Assembly: GCA_029207755.1 (NCBI GenBank)
Contig: JARCOQ010000003.1
Span: forward strand, 94,132,646 to 94,196,645
Direction: 5' to 3'
Length of the DNA: 64,000 nucleotides
DNA from: Chamaea fasciata
Lineage: Eukaryota > Chordata > Aves > Passeriformes > Sylviidae
Of the stretch, positions 1-12,140 are shown piece after piece. Numbering within the stretch: position 1 is the first letter of the stretch; every line of letters begins with the position of its first letter. The position numbers and the translations under genes are program-made. The notes under the pieces were generated by a model. It did no database searches. It was not told where the DNA came from and worked only from the letters and a program-made list of their open reading frames with translations.

Positions 1-15
1 TTTTGTGTGTTCTAG

Positions 16-104
16 AATTGTAGGGGCTGAAATTCTACAAAGACTCAGAAATCATGGTTATTCCTCTCCGGAGAATGACACCTGGGTATATAAGATTGCT
101 GCAG
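16..104 (+). CDS. candidate internal coding exon of an upstream gene (unidentified)
   Basis: The sequence TTTTGTGTGTTCTAG precedes this 89-nt stretch and reads as a splice acceptor, and GTATGA follows it as a plausible donor. Between them one frame is open. It begins with the last base of a codon, gives IVGAEILQRLRNHG followed by YSSPENDTWVYKIAA, and ends one base into the next codon. The composition (charged, amphipathic, no low complexity) looks like real protein, but I do not recognise the family. The next candidate exon at 1914 begins with the two bases needed to complete the split codon and stays open in that frame to a stop, which supports pairing them. The frame also stays open past the donor to about 256, so the exon end rests only on the splice signal. 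Chance similarity to an exon remains possible. Confidence 0.35.
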
Positions 105-1913
105 GTATGAAATTTCTTATATTTTTTTTTCTAATTTTAATTAATCTTAAAAATACCTGCATTTCTCTTTATCAGGTTGATTTTATTTCAAACTATTGCA
201 TGATCAACCCAAGGGACACTGGTTTCATGTGGGTTAACTCACATAACTCAAAATAATTAATCCTCTGCTGAAAAGCAAGGGAATTATGACATTTCTTGAT
301 AATTGGTATCATGTTGGAATACTAAATGCAGAATATTTAGAAGAAGTTAATTCTTCTGCAGTGCTTAAACTGAAACTGTTTCCCCATAATTTTCTCTTGC
401 AATGGCCTTGCATGTTTGGGGTAGTGGGAAAATGGTAATGGAAAGAAGGGTACAACTCAGGTGACCCATCAGTGGGTCATCAGTGACCCATCAGTGACCA
501 CTTCAGCAGCTTCTTGGCTGTGATAAGGAAGCCTCAATCAGTATTGACCTCTGAACCACTTGGAAATCAGACTGTCAATCATTATATGAAGAAAACAAAA
601 GCATGTATAGAAAATATTTTAAATTAGCTGAACAATTGAGACTAAAGCAGCTATTAATATATACACATATATGTACACCAAAGAATACAGAAGAATTCCA
701 TATTTTGATATTTACAGAGTATCCATCCTTTCTCTGGAAAATGTCACAGCTCTTAGCACTGTGATCTGCATCCAGAATCATAGACGGTAGCAGCTGAGAG
801 GAGATAGCTGAGTGGTTAAGAGGCTGAGCTAAATATGCTGTGTCTCAGTCCTAGCCATGAATTTCTTAGACACCTCCCTGCATATTTTTTGATATCACCT
901 TACACAGTAATTCTGTTTGAAATTTCTTTTGTCTTTATTTATTTTGCAGCTGAAGTAGCCACAGTCATTTATCAAGGTCAGAGAACTAAGCTCTAATTCT
1001 TTATGCTCAATAAAAACCCTAGAAGCTGGAAGTGAAAAAAAGGGTTCCTGGAATCTGTTGCTCCTGTCAGTGATGCCACGCTTTTCATCCATGGATTGCA
1101 AGGGAAAGCATTTAAAAAAAACACCAACATTATTTGAGGCCCAGTAATTATTTCACTTAAAGAAACCAAATGCAGCATTGAGAAAGACACATTGTATTTT
1201 AACCTAAAGTGCCAATATGTATACGAATTTTTGTTTTGCTCTCTAGGGACTCCATGAAAATGTGTTTCTGCCTCTTGATCAGTGTATCATATGGACTAGG
1301 CAAGCAACAGTAACTTAATTTCTTTTCTGATTGTTATTCAGATAGTAAATAAGTATTTTTTATCTTTGCTTGGCATTTCCTGCTTCTTCATCAGACTTGA
1401 CAAAGTGACTGTGTCAAAACTTGTCAGCTTGGTCTAGTCTACCTATGGAGTTCATAAAGGATGTTAGTGATCCCTTCTAGGCTTGCTTTCCTGAATTAAT
1501 ATCTAACATTCAAGGGAACATCCTGTGTTAGTAGCTAATCTGTTGGAAGGAAGAGATCTTTGTTCTTTACAGAATAAGGAAGTTCTATCTCCTTTATGCC
1601 TAAGCCTTCACACTTAATTCAGCTCTCCCTCCCAGGTAGCCAGAGGAAACCCCATTAAAGTCACCAAAATCAATGAGCAGCAACTGAAAGGAAAATCATA
1701 TCAGAAATGTGTCCTATCTTTTACAAAGGGATAAAAAGGGAGGGTTTCCAAAACATGCACTAGATTGTGTGAAATGCTCTTCAGCGGAAAGCAGAGTCAT
1801 ACCCTGTTAAATGGCAATGGAGAAGAAAAAAACGTGCTTTGTAGGTTCCAAAGACCTTCTTTTGTGTTGCACTGAGCTGAATCAGCTTGTAACTTGCCCT
1901 GTTTCTCCCTTAG
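105..1913 (+). other. putative intron between the two candidate exons; no other gene seen
   Basis: The span runs from the GTATGA donor to the CCCTTAG acceptor. It is AT-rich and unique-looking apart from an 11-bp tandem motif at 462-500 described separately. Short ORFs on the minus strand at 575-1190 overlap one another, have no splice or promoter context and are judged to be chance. Confidence 0.3.
462..500 (+). repeat. 11-bp tandem array with one unit inverted in its core; four nuclear-receptor-like half-sites
   Basis: Three complete 11-bp units start at 462, 473 and 484, and a partial one starts at 495. The first and third read TGACCCATCAG. The second reads TGGGTCATCAG, which is the same 7-bp core inverted followed by the same spacer. 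This yields overlapping dyads with 4-bp TCAG spacers. The cores are RGGTCA-type half-sites: TGACCC at 462-467, GGGTCA at 474-479, TGACCC at 484-489 and TGACCA at 495-500. That the array exists is seen directly. Receptor binding is only inferred from the motif, and the 4-bp spacing differs from the 3-bp spacing of a classical oestrogen response element. Confidence 0.55.
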
Positions 1914-2077
1914 ACTCAAGCTGCAGCAAAGATCGTTATCAACCCGTCAGACACAGCACTGCAGCGGGCGGCATTGCTCCTGGGAGTGTTCGGGTTCAGC
2001 ATATCCAGCTACAGCACGCACCAGCTAACTCAAACAAAAAGATTCCCCTTGACCACTTAAGCTGCGTTAGGATATGA
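1914..2077 (+). CDS. candidate terminal coding exon (unidentified protein C-terminus)
   Basis: A good acceptor (GCCCTGTTTCTCCCTTAG) precedes the segment. Read with the phase left over from the exon at 16-104, it encodes SSCSKDRYQPVRHSTAAGG, continues through about 34 further residues and ends ...LDHLSCVRI at a TGA (2075-2077). The stretch is polar and basic with no transmembrane segment, as expected of a cytoplasmic tail or disordered C-terminus. I do not recognise it. A different phase of the same segment is also open for about 48 codons (ending at TAA 2057-2059), so frame openness alone does not prove coding. Support is the acceptor plus phase agreement. No strong AATAAA with GT-rich context follows closely; the nearest clean AATAAA is at 3760. 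Confidence 0.3.
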
Positions 2078-5000
2078 CCCAAGTCCACGCTTATGTCAAT
2101 ACTGCTGATGAGAGAGACTCATCTGCCACAGTGATTGGTGTGGAGGTAATGAGACACTTTGCAGCCGTGATTTCTACATGCAAAGTTAAATACTTGGAAG
2201 AACTGCAGACTTCTTCAAGAAAGAAAGAAAAATAACTGCTACCAGAAGCATGGCATTTCCAAATAAGACAAACTTTCTGAAAATATTACGGACTTCTTTT
2301 GTTATTCAGTGTATACATAGAGATCTAAAGGTATAAAATACAGTTACATTCAGAGTAGCTGTAAACAGACCCGTGTGGGTGCTGGGCTCTGGAAGTGTCA
2401 CTGCGTTGCAGCTTTTGCAAATGACTCCAATGCAAGGACTGTTTTTGCAAAGACGAAGTTAGAAGCAATATATTCCTTACGGCAAGGGTTAGAACAAATG
2501 AAATTAATCTCCCATAGACTCTTTGTGCTGTGCATTTGGGTATTACAGAATTTGTGCACTCTAGCTTTTTCTATTGAATCTTAAACATCTCTTGATGCCT
2601 TTGGAGTAGCAATGTGAGTGAATTGTAACACAAGCTGGTAGCCTTCTGTCACAGCAGAGATGGCCACGAGCTATACCAGCCATACGGTGCTGGGAAGGGC
2701 CCATGGCTCCAGACCAGGTAACTATCATAGCTGTGCAGAAACTATCTGTTCTACAAAGTATCAGTAAAAATATTGAGTTGAGTTCCGTTGCAGAGTTCAA
2801 TATCTGGCTGTATTCTTCTGCAAAGTCAACTCATCACATAATATACATTCTGATTAAAGTAGAAATAGAGTTTGACCTTTTCCCCCCACTTCTTCCTTGT
2901 TTTCTTCTCATTTGGTACAATAGCTTATCCAGGAACATTCTCTTACTATTGGTTTGCACTTTTCCAACTGTTTCTTATGTTTTATGTAAACATGGCTTTG
3001 TAGGCTCTTCTGTGCATACGTTAGCATTTAAAATCCTTTGTTCTAGGTTACTAAATACAAATATTATTTTGGGATCTTTTTCAGTGTTTAAAATTATTTC
3101 ATCTGTCAACAGTGTTTAAATTCAGCCACTAAGGGGCATCCTACACAGCTGAATATTTTGAACTCTTCAGATTGCTCATTCCAACATGACAAACCACAAA
3201 TTGAATCAGGCTGAAATTTTTACTTTTTTATTTTTGAATTGTTCTTGTCCCTGTTTGCCTTTTTCTCACCCTCTCTAAGAAATGTCTCTCCTCCCCCCAC
3301 AACTTTTGTTAGAAGATTATGCGAAAATCAGTGTTTACAAGGTCATTTTTTTTTTCAGTGTGCCAGGTCACAAATTACCTCCATCTTATATAGACTTCTG
3401 TCAGTATTTTTAAAAAAATATTCATATAGTGAAATATTCCATCTTCTGCCTTCACCTACAGGAAATGAAACAAAATACTTGAAGTCCTTGGCAAAACTAA
3501 CAATGGGACCTCTGGAAAGCATTCAGTCATGGAGACTGACGTTATATATTGTGACCACCACCCTCAGTATGCCGTAATTATGGCTTTTTAATCTATTACA
3601 GGATTTTTGGCTGCTGCATTTTTGTTAACTGATTTCCTGCTCCCATTCAATGTGAATGTAAGACCATTAGCTGTTTTCAGGGCCATTACTATGCTAATGT
3701 AAGCTCTTTTGTTAGATGAAGACTATGTGCAATAACATCATTTTATCAAGATATACTAGAATAAATGATGACTTGGCCACTGAGATATTCCCATTGGAAA
3801 TGATGCTCATGAGGAATGTGTACTTGCCCATGAGAATTGTTTTGAGTAGTTTTGAAAGCTTTATTTAGTACCAGTGAAAATGACAGGAGGACAAAACAGG
3901 TAATAGGCACACTAAGTGTTGAGAGATTTTATAAAGGTAGAGGCCATAGGAGCCTCAGGAACATACAGTGAAGCACCAGGGAGCTGTAATTGAAATTATT
4001 TGCAAAACAGACATGTTTCAACTTGTTTCTGATGAATTGGGCCTGGGCAGAAAATCACCTTTATGTGAAAAGTTGGGACAGCATCCAGCAGAAGATACAG
4101 GCATTGGTATCTAACCTATCTGTTCCTGTAGAAACCTACACCCAAAATGCCAGTTTTCTGAAGTGCATCTGCCACCTCATGCCAGGCACAACAGACAGCC
4201 ATGTGCCCTTCTTTTCACTTCTGTGGCTCCCAGGAGGACCTTTCAGGTTTCCTCTCAGCCAGGCAAGGCTGGGGTGTGTTGAGAACCAAGACATTGACAC
4301 CTTTTGGAGGTAGCAACCACATGCCCATCTTCTCATCCTTCCTGTGTCTGGAAGCCCAGCCGTGGACTGGAGGTTGCCCAGAATATGATGGGAAGCTAAA
4401 ATCCTGGATCCCTTTTTGTCTTGCTGTTTGTTAGAGCAAACACTCTTTGGCAGAGGAAGGAAAGGCACCTGCACAGGTGCTCCCATGGAGGAGCCCGTGG
4501 CACTGTACCTTCCCTCCTCCAGTTCTCCTGAGACACTGGCATAGTCCCAGGGGGTCCTGACTCCCAAAGGAGGCTGGCTGTATGAGCCTGTCCCTGCTCT
4601 ACACCTGCTACAAACAGGCAATTAGGACAAGCTAAAACCTTTTCCTCCTAAATGCCTATTAGCTACGTTTGCCGACTCCCTGCACACAGTGTGCCATGGA
4701 TTTGGATCTTACTTACGTTTGCCATGTTTATAGATATCTAACTAAAGCCTGCAGGCTCAGTATGTGGCTGGGCTCCCAAAACCTGAGTAGGATACTGCTC
4801 CGTGCTGCAATTCCCAAACCTGCCTGTGAATTTCCTCTTCAAAGCTCTGAGCATGCCAAATTTCAAGCGTATGTTTATGTCCTATTGAAGTCAAAGGGGG
4901 TTTAAGGAACATCCTTATATCCTTTGCCAGATTGAGGTATTTAATCTTTTCCTAGATCTCCACCAAAGAAGCATTTACATTTAAAATATATTTCTACTTT

Positions 5001-8000
5001 TGTTTATATGGTTTTACTTCAAAAATGTTGGCAATTCATCAATGATTGAATGCTGATGAAAATCAGGAGCCTGGTGAGCTTGGGGAGGTTAATGCTGCAT
5101 TACCTAATTTTAAGAAACACCAGCGATGGATTTCATTTGGCATATAAATTGTTATGTTTGAGGACTTACCCTACAGGAATTGCTTTGTACCTTCCCTAGC
5201 TTCTAAAAATATTTAAATGGAAATACTATTTAAGCTAGTAAATATTAGACCTTCTTTACAAATACACTTTAAAAGGCGTTTCATAAAATTTATTGGATTG
5301 GTTTTACTTCTAATATCAGGCAAATATAGGTTAATATCTCCTGATACTGAAGAACTGTAAGTCAACTAATCCACTTCTAATAGCAGTAACTTTTCTAGTC
5401 TGAATTATGTCTTGATATATCAAGTTAATTATTTTATTCTTTGAAGAGGAATCACAGGAGATTTTATAGCTGTTTGATTTGTATGCCTGAGTCCACCTCC
5501 TAAAGGCAAGAGAAATGAAAGTATTAAATAATCAGAAACTCAAACATGGTTGTTACTCTCTTCAAATAGATGTAGCTTAGACTGAAGACTTGTTTGTGAT
5601 AAGTGGCACTGCTCTGTGAATACCACAGAGCATTCAAGCCCTTTCCCATATATGTACTCAGTTATCTAAAGCAGGATTTCTGTCTCCTTCCATCGGGACA
5701 GGCAACTAAGGGCAGTCACCCAAGGTAGCACACATCTAGCAGCAAGAGAAGTATAAAGGGAGTGTCTGACATATTTCATGCACCTTCTGGAAATTATGCT
5801 TCTGCATCAAAACTGCTGCTCTAGACCACTACTTATCTCTAAAGTTAGAATTGCAGATTGTTTATCTCCCAATATACCACAGACCCAGAAGATGAAGTTG
5901 AGTTTGCCTCACCCATCAGTGGGTGCTCCATTCCTTACGAGGCAATGGTAATGTCATCATGGGGCTGAGCCTCTAATTCTTGTGTCTGACCGGGAACGGA
6001 AATGCAAACAAGCTGAGAAACCCTTCATTTTAGACCATGCATTTTTGCTAGTGCCAGACTCATGGAAGTCTAGCCTCAGCTGAGGTTCCAGATGCTGCTG
6101 TAGCGGTAATTGACAAATTAATAAATTAATAAACAAAACTGGGGCATGGATGCTGTGTGGGAGCTTCCTTCCTGAAATGTTCTGTGTCTACATCACCTTT
6201 TCAATGGCAAGTTGTGCGGTGGGTTTATGAGTGGAAATGCTGTGTGTTAGTGTTCATTCACTTCCCTGGCTTCATTTGAACATAGCCACTGGCACTTAAC
6301 TGAGAAATGGTTTTACCTGTGCAGTGCAATGGCACTTCCCTATGGACATATTAGTGATAAAACAAACAAAAGGAGATGTTAATGCTTGTCACATCTTTTC
6401 TTACCTTGGACAAATTGCCTTTTCCCCTCTTAGTTATGAGTAGTCAATGACAGCACAAAATAACACCCTCAAGCAGTCTTGCCTTTCATATGACTTTGTT
6501 GTTATTCTTCTAGAACTATCGCAGTTTAATAAGGAGGCTGAAAGGTAGTTTAATCAAACAGTAGATTAATAAGGTTCCTAAGGCTACATTCACTTCAGCT
6601 TTCAACTTTGTGTGTAATCATGAGCTATGGAGTGTCACTGACTTTTAATCAGTGCCCCTCTCTCTGCAGTGGGTGTGTTTGTAACCATAAAAAATAGCCC
6701 CAAAGGATGCGGAAAGAGCTATTTTTTCCAATCCTTAGCATCATTCTTGCAACTGACCTTTCTAAGAGCATAAAAACCATTAATCCACACCTTTTAAAAA
6801 GGTTTTAGGAACTTCATGTAACCCACAGCACTCCACTAATGAGGTCCATCCTACAAGGGAGACACTGGAGTCAGAGTAGTTAGAGGAGGTGTCTGGTGCC
6901 AAGCAGGGTGAGGGCTTGAATTAGCTCTTAGTGAGCGCTTCCATGTGTTTCCATTAAGAAACAACAGGTGAGTTCCAGCTTAGCCAACATGAGCAATGGA
7001 AGGTTTGGCCAAATCTACCCTTAGGTCTCAATACAGAGAGCAGGGAAAGGTCCTAGGGAGACCACTGCCACCTTGGCACCTGGCAGCAGCCTGAAGGTGC
7101 TTTGTGATGAGCTGAAGGAATGGGGATGGTTTTCTTACATGTCAAAGTACTTCGTGTTTGAGGGTTCTCTAATTTTCTGTAATTTTCCTGATGAGAGGAA
7201 GGGGCTGTACCTCATTGCTGTTATTTAAACCAGAGTAAGGAAGAAATGCCAAGGCAGAGTTACCCTGCTGCTGAGAAAGATTTTTAATCTTTTTTTAAAA
7301 AAAGCAAATGACAAATTGGTTTGTCCTTCATTCTCTGTTCTTCAGTAATGGATTACAGGAACTTGGAACTCTTGGCCCAAAAGGAATGGGGGCATGTAAA
7401 TCCAAAATTGCTGAAAGCTTGAACAGAATCATCACTGGCTAGGAATAGCTCAAACACTGTGTGCCTTCCCTGTCACAGCTGAGCCATAGTTCCTTTTAAA
7501 ATGTGAGCTCTGCCCCAAGGGAAAAGGAAGCACATGAGGCTGTACTCTGCTCCACCAGGTGTTATTCAGCTGCACAGTGATAGACTCCTGAGGAGAGGAA
7601 GGGCAGAGGAATAGAACCCAAAACTTCCCTTCACTGTGACCCTCCAGAAGAGGCAGAAGAGCCCCTTGGCTGCTGCTTTGGGCCAAGACAACCAGAGTAT
7701 CCTGAGCCTTCAGTGAGAGTCCACATCTCTGTCCCAACTGCTGTCTCCTGCTCCCAGAGCTGCTTTGTGTCCCCTCTGAAGCTTGTAGAGCTGTGACTGA
7801 CCCAGTGTGCCTGTCTGTCTGTCTGTGTGCATAAGGGACAGAGGGCAGGAGCAGGCACCTGTGCTCAGATGCAAGTGGTGAATGCTGAAGTGGTGTGAGG
7901 AGTGATGCCTCTGAAGCAGGAGTTTTGTGCAAGTCCCTGGCTCTGTCTGAGTAACCTGTGACCTCTCACTGAGCCTTAGCTTCCATCTGCAGCACAGCAC

Positions 8001-9842
8001 TGGCAAGAAGCTCTTTCATCAGGTAACTCTGAGTCCCCTTTCCAGTCACTTGCCAGTTACATCCTGTTCATCAGCCCCAGAGCTCACCTGAGGGATTATT
8101 TGTTATGCTTCATCCCCAGCTGAATTCAGCTGTTAATTTGATAGCATAGAATCAAGAGGAAAACCTAAATAAACACTGTGAGTGTTTGCCCTGAGAAGGT
8201 ATCTGCAAGGTTTTTTGCCCCTTTCCACCTTATTTTAAATTTTCCTGTAACAGTTCTGCTGTAGCATGTTTGTCCCTGCATCTTCCTTCTTTTCCTTGCC
8301 AAGCAAAAAAGCCCCAAGGCCTCAGCTGACCCCCTCCTGCAGAACAGGATGGGATGGGAGGCATCACTCAGCAAAGAACACGAGAAGCAGAAGCAGCATC
8401 CCTGCCACAGGGTGAAAGGGGCTGTAAATCTCAACTGCAGGCCATGCAATGAGCCTGGGACCACACTGAGCCCGGGGTGGCTGTAATGAGCCAATGCTCC
8501 CACAGTCACTGAGCAAACCTGGCAACTCACTGAGGCTCTGGGTAGCTGTGGTTTAGCTGTGCAACTCTCATTTCAGCTTTGTGTCAAAGTGACAGGAGGA
8601 GGAAAGTAAAGAAACCCACTTTCAGTGGGTCCCTAGCAGAATTTTTGGCTGTTTCTTTTTAAATCATACAGTCTGAATTCCACTTCATAGTTGCTCTCCC
8701 ACATTAATTAGTTCCTTGCTGAGCAGTGCACTAAAAAGCAGTGCACTAAAAGAGTTTGCTGTAGGATATCAACACTGGAGTATGGTTCTGCACCTCTATT
8801 TCACTAAACTTCAGTCACTACATTTTAAATATTCAGCCTGAGTTATTTCCATAGGTTCTGTCCACAGTGAGTGAAAAAAAATTAACACCTCCAGAAAAAA
8901 TTCATCTCCTTCAGGAAGTGTCTAGAAGAGGTGGGCCAACTTCCCACCTAATGAGTGTCTCTCTCTGTACTGACAAGGAACTGGACATCTCAGTGTCAGG
9001 AAGCTCAAGACAGTGGAGACAAATCATCCCTGTCTCTCCAAAAACATTCTGTTCCAATGATAGCAGTTTCCCACTGAAGACAGACACTGAGACAGATAGT
9101 GAATTCACAGGCACAATTTCCAGGCTCCAGCTTTCAGAGGGAGTCACTGAGCTGAGTTTCTGGGACTAGGAAAGAAGAGCCTGGGAACTGACCAGCCCCA
9201 CAGTGGCTCACCTCTCATATGGAGGCACCTGGAAGCCTCAGAGAGCTGAAGCAGCACTGAGTAGGAGCAAGCTTGCACTTCAGAGGTGGATGCACTGGAG
9301 TCTGCCAGGCACCAGAGCTGACTAGCATTTATGAAAGGGACAGTGAAGATGCCACATCTGAGCATCCTCCTGGGAAGTAAAAGGTCACAAAGGGCATTCC
9401 ATATTTCCTTTGGAGATGCAGCCCTTGGCACCAAGTGGGCACTGAGCAGCAGCTGCTACACAGGAGTTTGGCATGTATCTACTGACTATCCTCCCTGAAA
9501 ATGGGAGGATGCCTTCTGCAGAGACAACAGTCTCCAGGCACCCAGAAAACTGCAACACCACTGAAGGATCCACCATGAGGCACATTCACAACCCCACTAG
9601 CTCCTGCCCTCCATCTCCCCATTACAGGAACAGGGACCCCAGTCTGGTCACTCTTGTCCCTTCCAGAACCACCTGTCTTCCAGAGCCTTTCAGGGAAAAT
9701 GACCCTTATCTGCAATGAGTTCATGAGAGTTGATTAATTTCAACTGGCATACAAATGCCATTTAACAGGTTTCCCAGAGTCTTATGTAAGCTAGGAGGGA
9801 ACAGCAGAAAATTTATCATTTCTGGCTGATAACTGTAATCTG
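2078..9842. other. no gene recognised; possible 3' UTR at the left end, then unique non-coding DNA
   Basis: If the exon at 1914 is real, its 3' UTR would start here, with an AATAAA at 3760-3765 as a possible polyadenylation signal. Otherwise nothing is supported. The intervals 4100-4620, 7450-8530 and 8860-9720 are somewhat more GC-rich and carry ORFs of 75-160 codons on both strands. These overlap mutually, lack splice or promoter context and show no domain I recognise. A 9-bp stem with a 5-base loop at 5610-5632 is within chance expectation. Confidence 0.6.
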
Positions 9843-9950
9843 CAAACAAAAACAAAAACAAACAAACAAAAAAAAAACAAACAAAAAACCCCACAAAACA
9901 AAAAACCTAAAAAAACCCCCAACAAATCTCAAACAAACAAACAAACAAAG
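9843..9950. repeat. A-rich simple repeat, (CAAA)n/(CAAAA)n with short C-runs
   Basis: About 108 bases consist almost entirely of A with interspersed single C's and short C-runs (CCCC, CCCCC). The tract is degenerate, as in an old poly(A)-derived microsatellite. No retroelement body is recognisable immediately upstream. Confidence 0.9.
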
Positions 9951-10400
9951 AGGAAAGTGCAACTCAAGACTGTGCAGCTCTGTGTAAAATACGTTTCAAA
10001 TTCTGGACTCCTATTTAGTTCATCATTATTTTGCTATTTGAGTAATTTGTATATGAACTGACATAAAATATTCAAACTAGGACTGCAATTACTATAGGTT
10101 CTTCCCATTGACACTGGAGAAAAATAAATGCTACTCAGTTCTTGGGTGAGACAGTCCACTCTCCAGAGGCACACATTTCTTTCCAGTGATTATGGAGGGA
10201 GCCTACTGTGTCTGTGCTCCTAATTCAGACATCTCATTTATGTTTCCATAGCTAGCTACGATGAATCCAAGCCAAAATCAATCCACTTAAGTGTCAAATA
10301 TTCCACTGCCAAAGGTCAAACAACTTGCTCTTACAGCAAATGAAATCCAACTTAACACTTGCTTTTCCCAAGCAACAAAGCCACAGTCAGTCACAAACAG

Positions 10401-10450
10401 CATCACAGAATAGTTTGGCTGGGAAGGGACCTTCAGAGTTAGAGCTTCAC
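10401..10450 (-). mobile_element. CR1 LINE 3'-end fragment (short, decayed)
   Basis: The + strand reads ATCACAGAATAG, then TTGGCTGGGAAGGGACCTTC. This is the reverse complement of the characteristic avian CR1 3' terminus (…GGTCCCTTCCAACCC…ATTCTGTGAT). Similarity fades after about 50 bases. The left boundary on the + strand is the element's 3' end. Confidence 0.7.
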
Positions 10451-10892
10451 TGTCATCCCTCAGATTTGATTAAAAAGTGAGTTGTGCTGTACCTCAGTTG
10501 CCATGGTTCTTTTAAAGCTGGACATCCTCTACTCATTGTAGTCCAACAGTCCTTTAAATGAAACATTCTTTTGCCAATACCTATACTAAAGTATTATTTC
10601 CCCTAACACAATGTTTAACATAGAATGTTATTACATTCTTTAATCCCAGGGACTGCTGAGAAGTTCTCAATAAATACTAATTTTCATTTCTTTTCAAAAC
10701 AGGTATCTATAAGTAATTGAGTAATATCACTGAGGCTGAATTATCTGCAGATCTCTGTTGCACTGTAAATAAAGTGTGTGTGCTTTGCACTCTCAGATCT
10801 AAACCAGTGCCAAGGACTTGAAATCATCCACTTTACTGATAGAGGATGAGAAAAGGAGAGGGTATGTGGATAACAGGGCTCAAATTTCACAT

Positions 10893-10962
10893 TAGAGTCC
10901 AATTAGGGACTCTAGCAGTTGTTTCAGTTCCTCCACCTGCAACAGGTGAGGAACTGAAACAA
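10893..10962. other. two adjacent hairpins, the second with ~20-bp arms
   Basis: A first stem pairs TAGAGTCC (10893-10900) with GGACTCTA (10907-10914) around a 6-base loop. Four bases later a second stem starts at 10919: its left arm contains GTTTCAGTTCC and its right arm ends GGAACTGAAAC. The arms are 21 and 20 nt, with one base bulged and a 3-base CAA loop. I see no poly(A), mature-miRNA family seed or transposon termini that I recognise. The first hairpin alone would be unremarkable; the second is longer than chance would usually give. Confidence 0.6.
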
Positions 10963-11179
10963 TATTTCTTTTTTCTCACTTTTCTGCTCTGCCCATGCAA
11001 GAGAGGAGCTGGTGGCTGCCCTTCCCATGCAGGCAATGTCCTCATGCAGACAATGTATTCTCTGGGTGCTGGATTCTGATGGACCACAGCCCTCTCTGCC
11101 GCCTGAGGAAACTGCCTTAGGAGTACTTTAGGATCTGGCTGAAGGAGTCTCAGAGTCATTAGTGGTTACAGCTAAGGTT

Positions 11180-12140
11180 CTTGAAGAATGGGGGAGGTCC
11201 CAGAAGACTGAAAATAGGGCAAAAATCTTTCAGATGGCAAAGCCTAGGATCACTACTCAATAGTGCTCAAAAACCACTCAACACTATTCAAAAAATAATC
11301 AGAGCTATCTGCAAACCCACAAGAAAAGAAGAGGATAAAAAGCAGCAAACCTTTTTATCAGGAATAAATCATGTCCAACCAACCCAGTTTCCTTCTCAGA
11401 CAACACTGCAAGGTTAGCAAGTATTGTAATGTAGGTGGCAAACGTCATTCTCACATGGAAGCTGGGGGAAAACATTCTTAGGTGAACCTCAGTAATGAGA
11501 TTACAGGCCTTGTTCAAAAACCTACAAAGAATGAAGAGTATTCTCTGAGTGTCTGGGAACAAAGTATAGAATGGGCTGCTGCACACTGCTGTGAACGGGG
11601 GCTGCCTGGTATTTTTACTAATGACTCATGGTATGTGAGTGGGAATGCATAAAACATCAACCTCGGAAGGTCTCCGGGTGCCGAAAGGCAGGAGCAGAAT
11701 TCAGAATGACCTAAAATCTGCCAAGCGCTCTAAGATTGGCAGTGGGATTGAGGTGGGACAAGCACAAAATCTTGCTGCTTTGGCAGAAGCATCAGCTGTG
11801 TGAACACAGGATGAGGAGCAAGGCAAGAGTGATGGAGCGAACCACAGCACTGGGCACCAGTGTCAAACACTTGCAGGGGTGGGAAGCAACCCAGTGGGGA
11901 TGTCAAGAGAGGAGGTGCAGGCTGGGAGGTGTGTGAAGGAGTCTTCTTGCTTTGTCCAGCACTGGTGAAGGCCCAGGAAAGCTGCTGTTTCTCATTCTGG
12001 ACCATCCTTCAAGATTCCTTGACGAACAAGTGCACCAAGTGAAGAGAGCTCAGAAGAAAGTGACAAAAGTAAGAAGCCCAGAAAATGTGATCTGCACAGA
12101 AAGAGTGAACAAACTGGTACCTTGGAAAGGGGAAGATTGA
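11180..12140 (+). mobile_element. ancient CR1-like LINE fragment (reverse-transcriptase region), heavily decayed
   Basis: Several stretches align in order with the CR1 reverse-transcriptase region. They include GGGGGAGGTCCCAGAAGACTG near 11190, a counterpart of the 'FLSGINHVQPTQFPS' segment at about 11355-11400 (KSCQTN-like region), and the 'AGCACTGGTGAAGGC…' segment near 11958 that corresponds to the conserved 'LYSALVRP' part. Multiple stops and frameshifts break it, so it cannot encode a functional enzyme. Divergence is greater than for the copy at 62 kb, suggesting an older insertion. Boundaries are approximate, and no 3' end is visible. Confidence 0.55.

Noticed and set aside
5610..5632. 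9-bp stem with 5-base loop
   Set aside because: A few such stems are expected by chance in 64 kb.
5911..5924. Second copy of the 14-base ACCCATCAGTGGGT found at 464-477
   Set aside because: Several shared 14-mers are expected by chance in a window of this size, and the surrounding 11-bp array is not repeated here.
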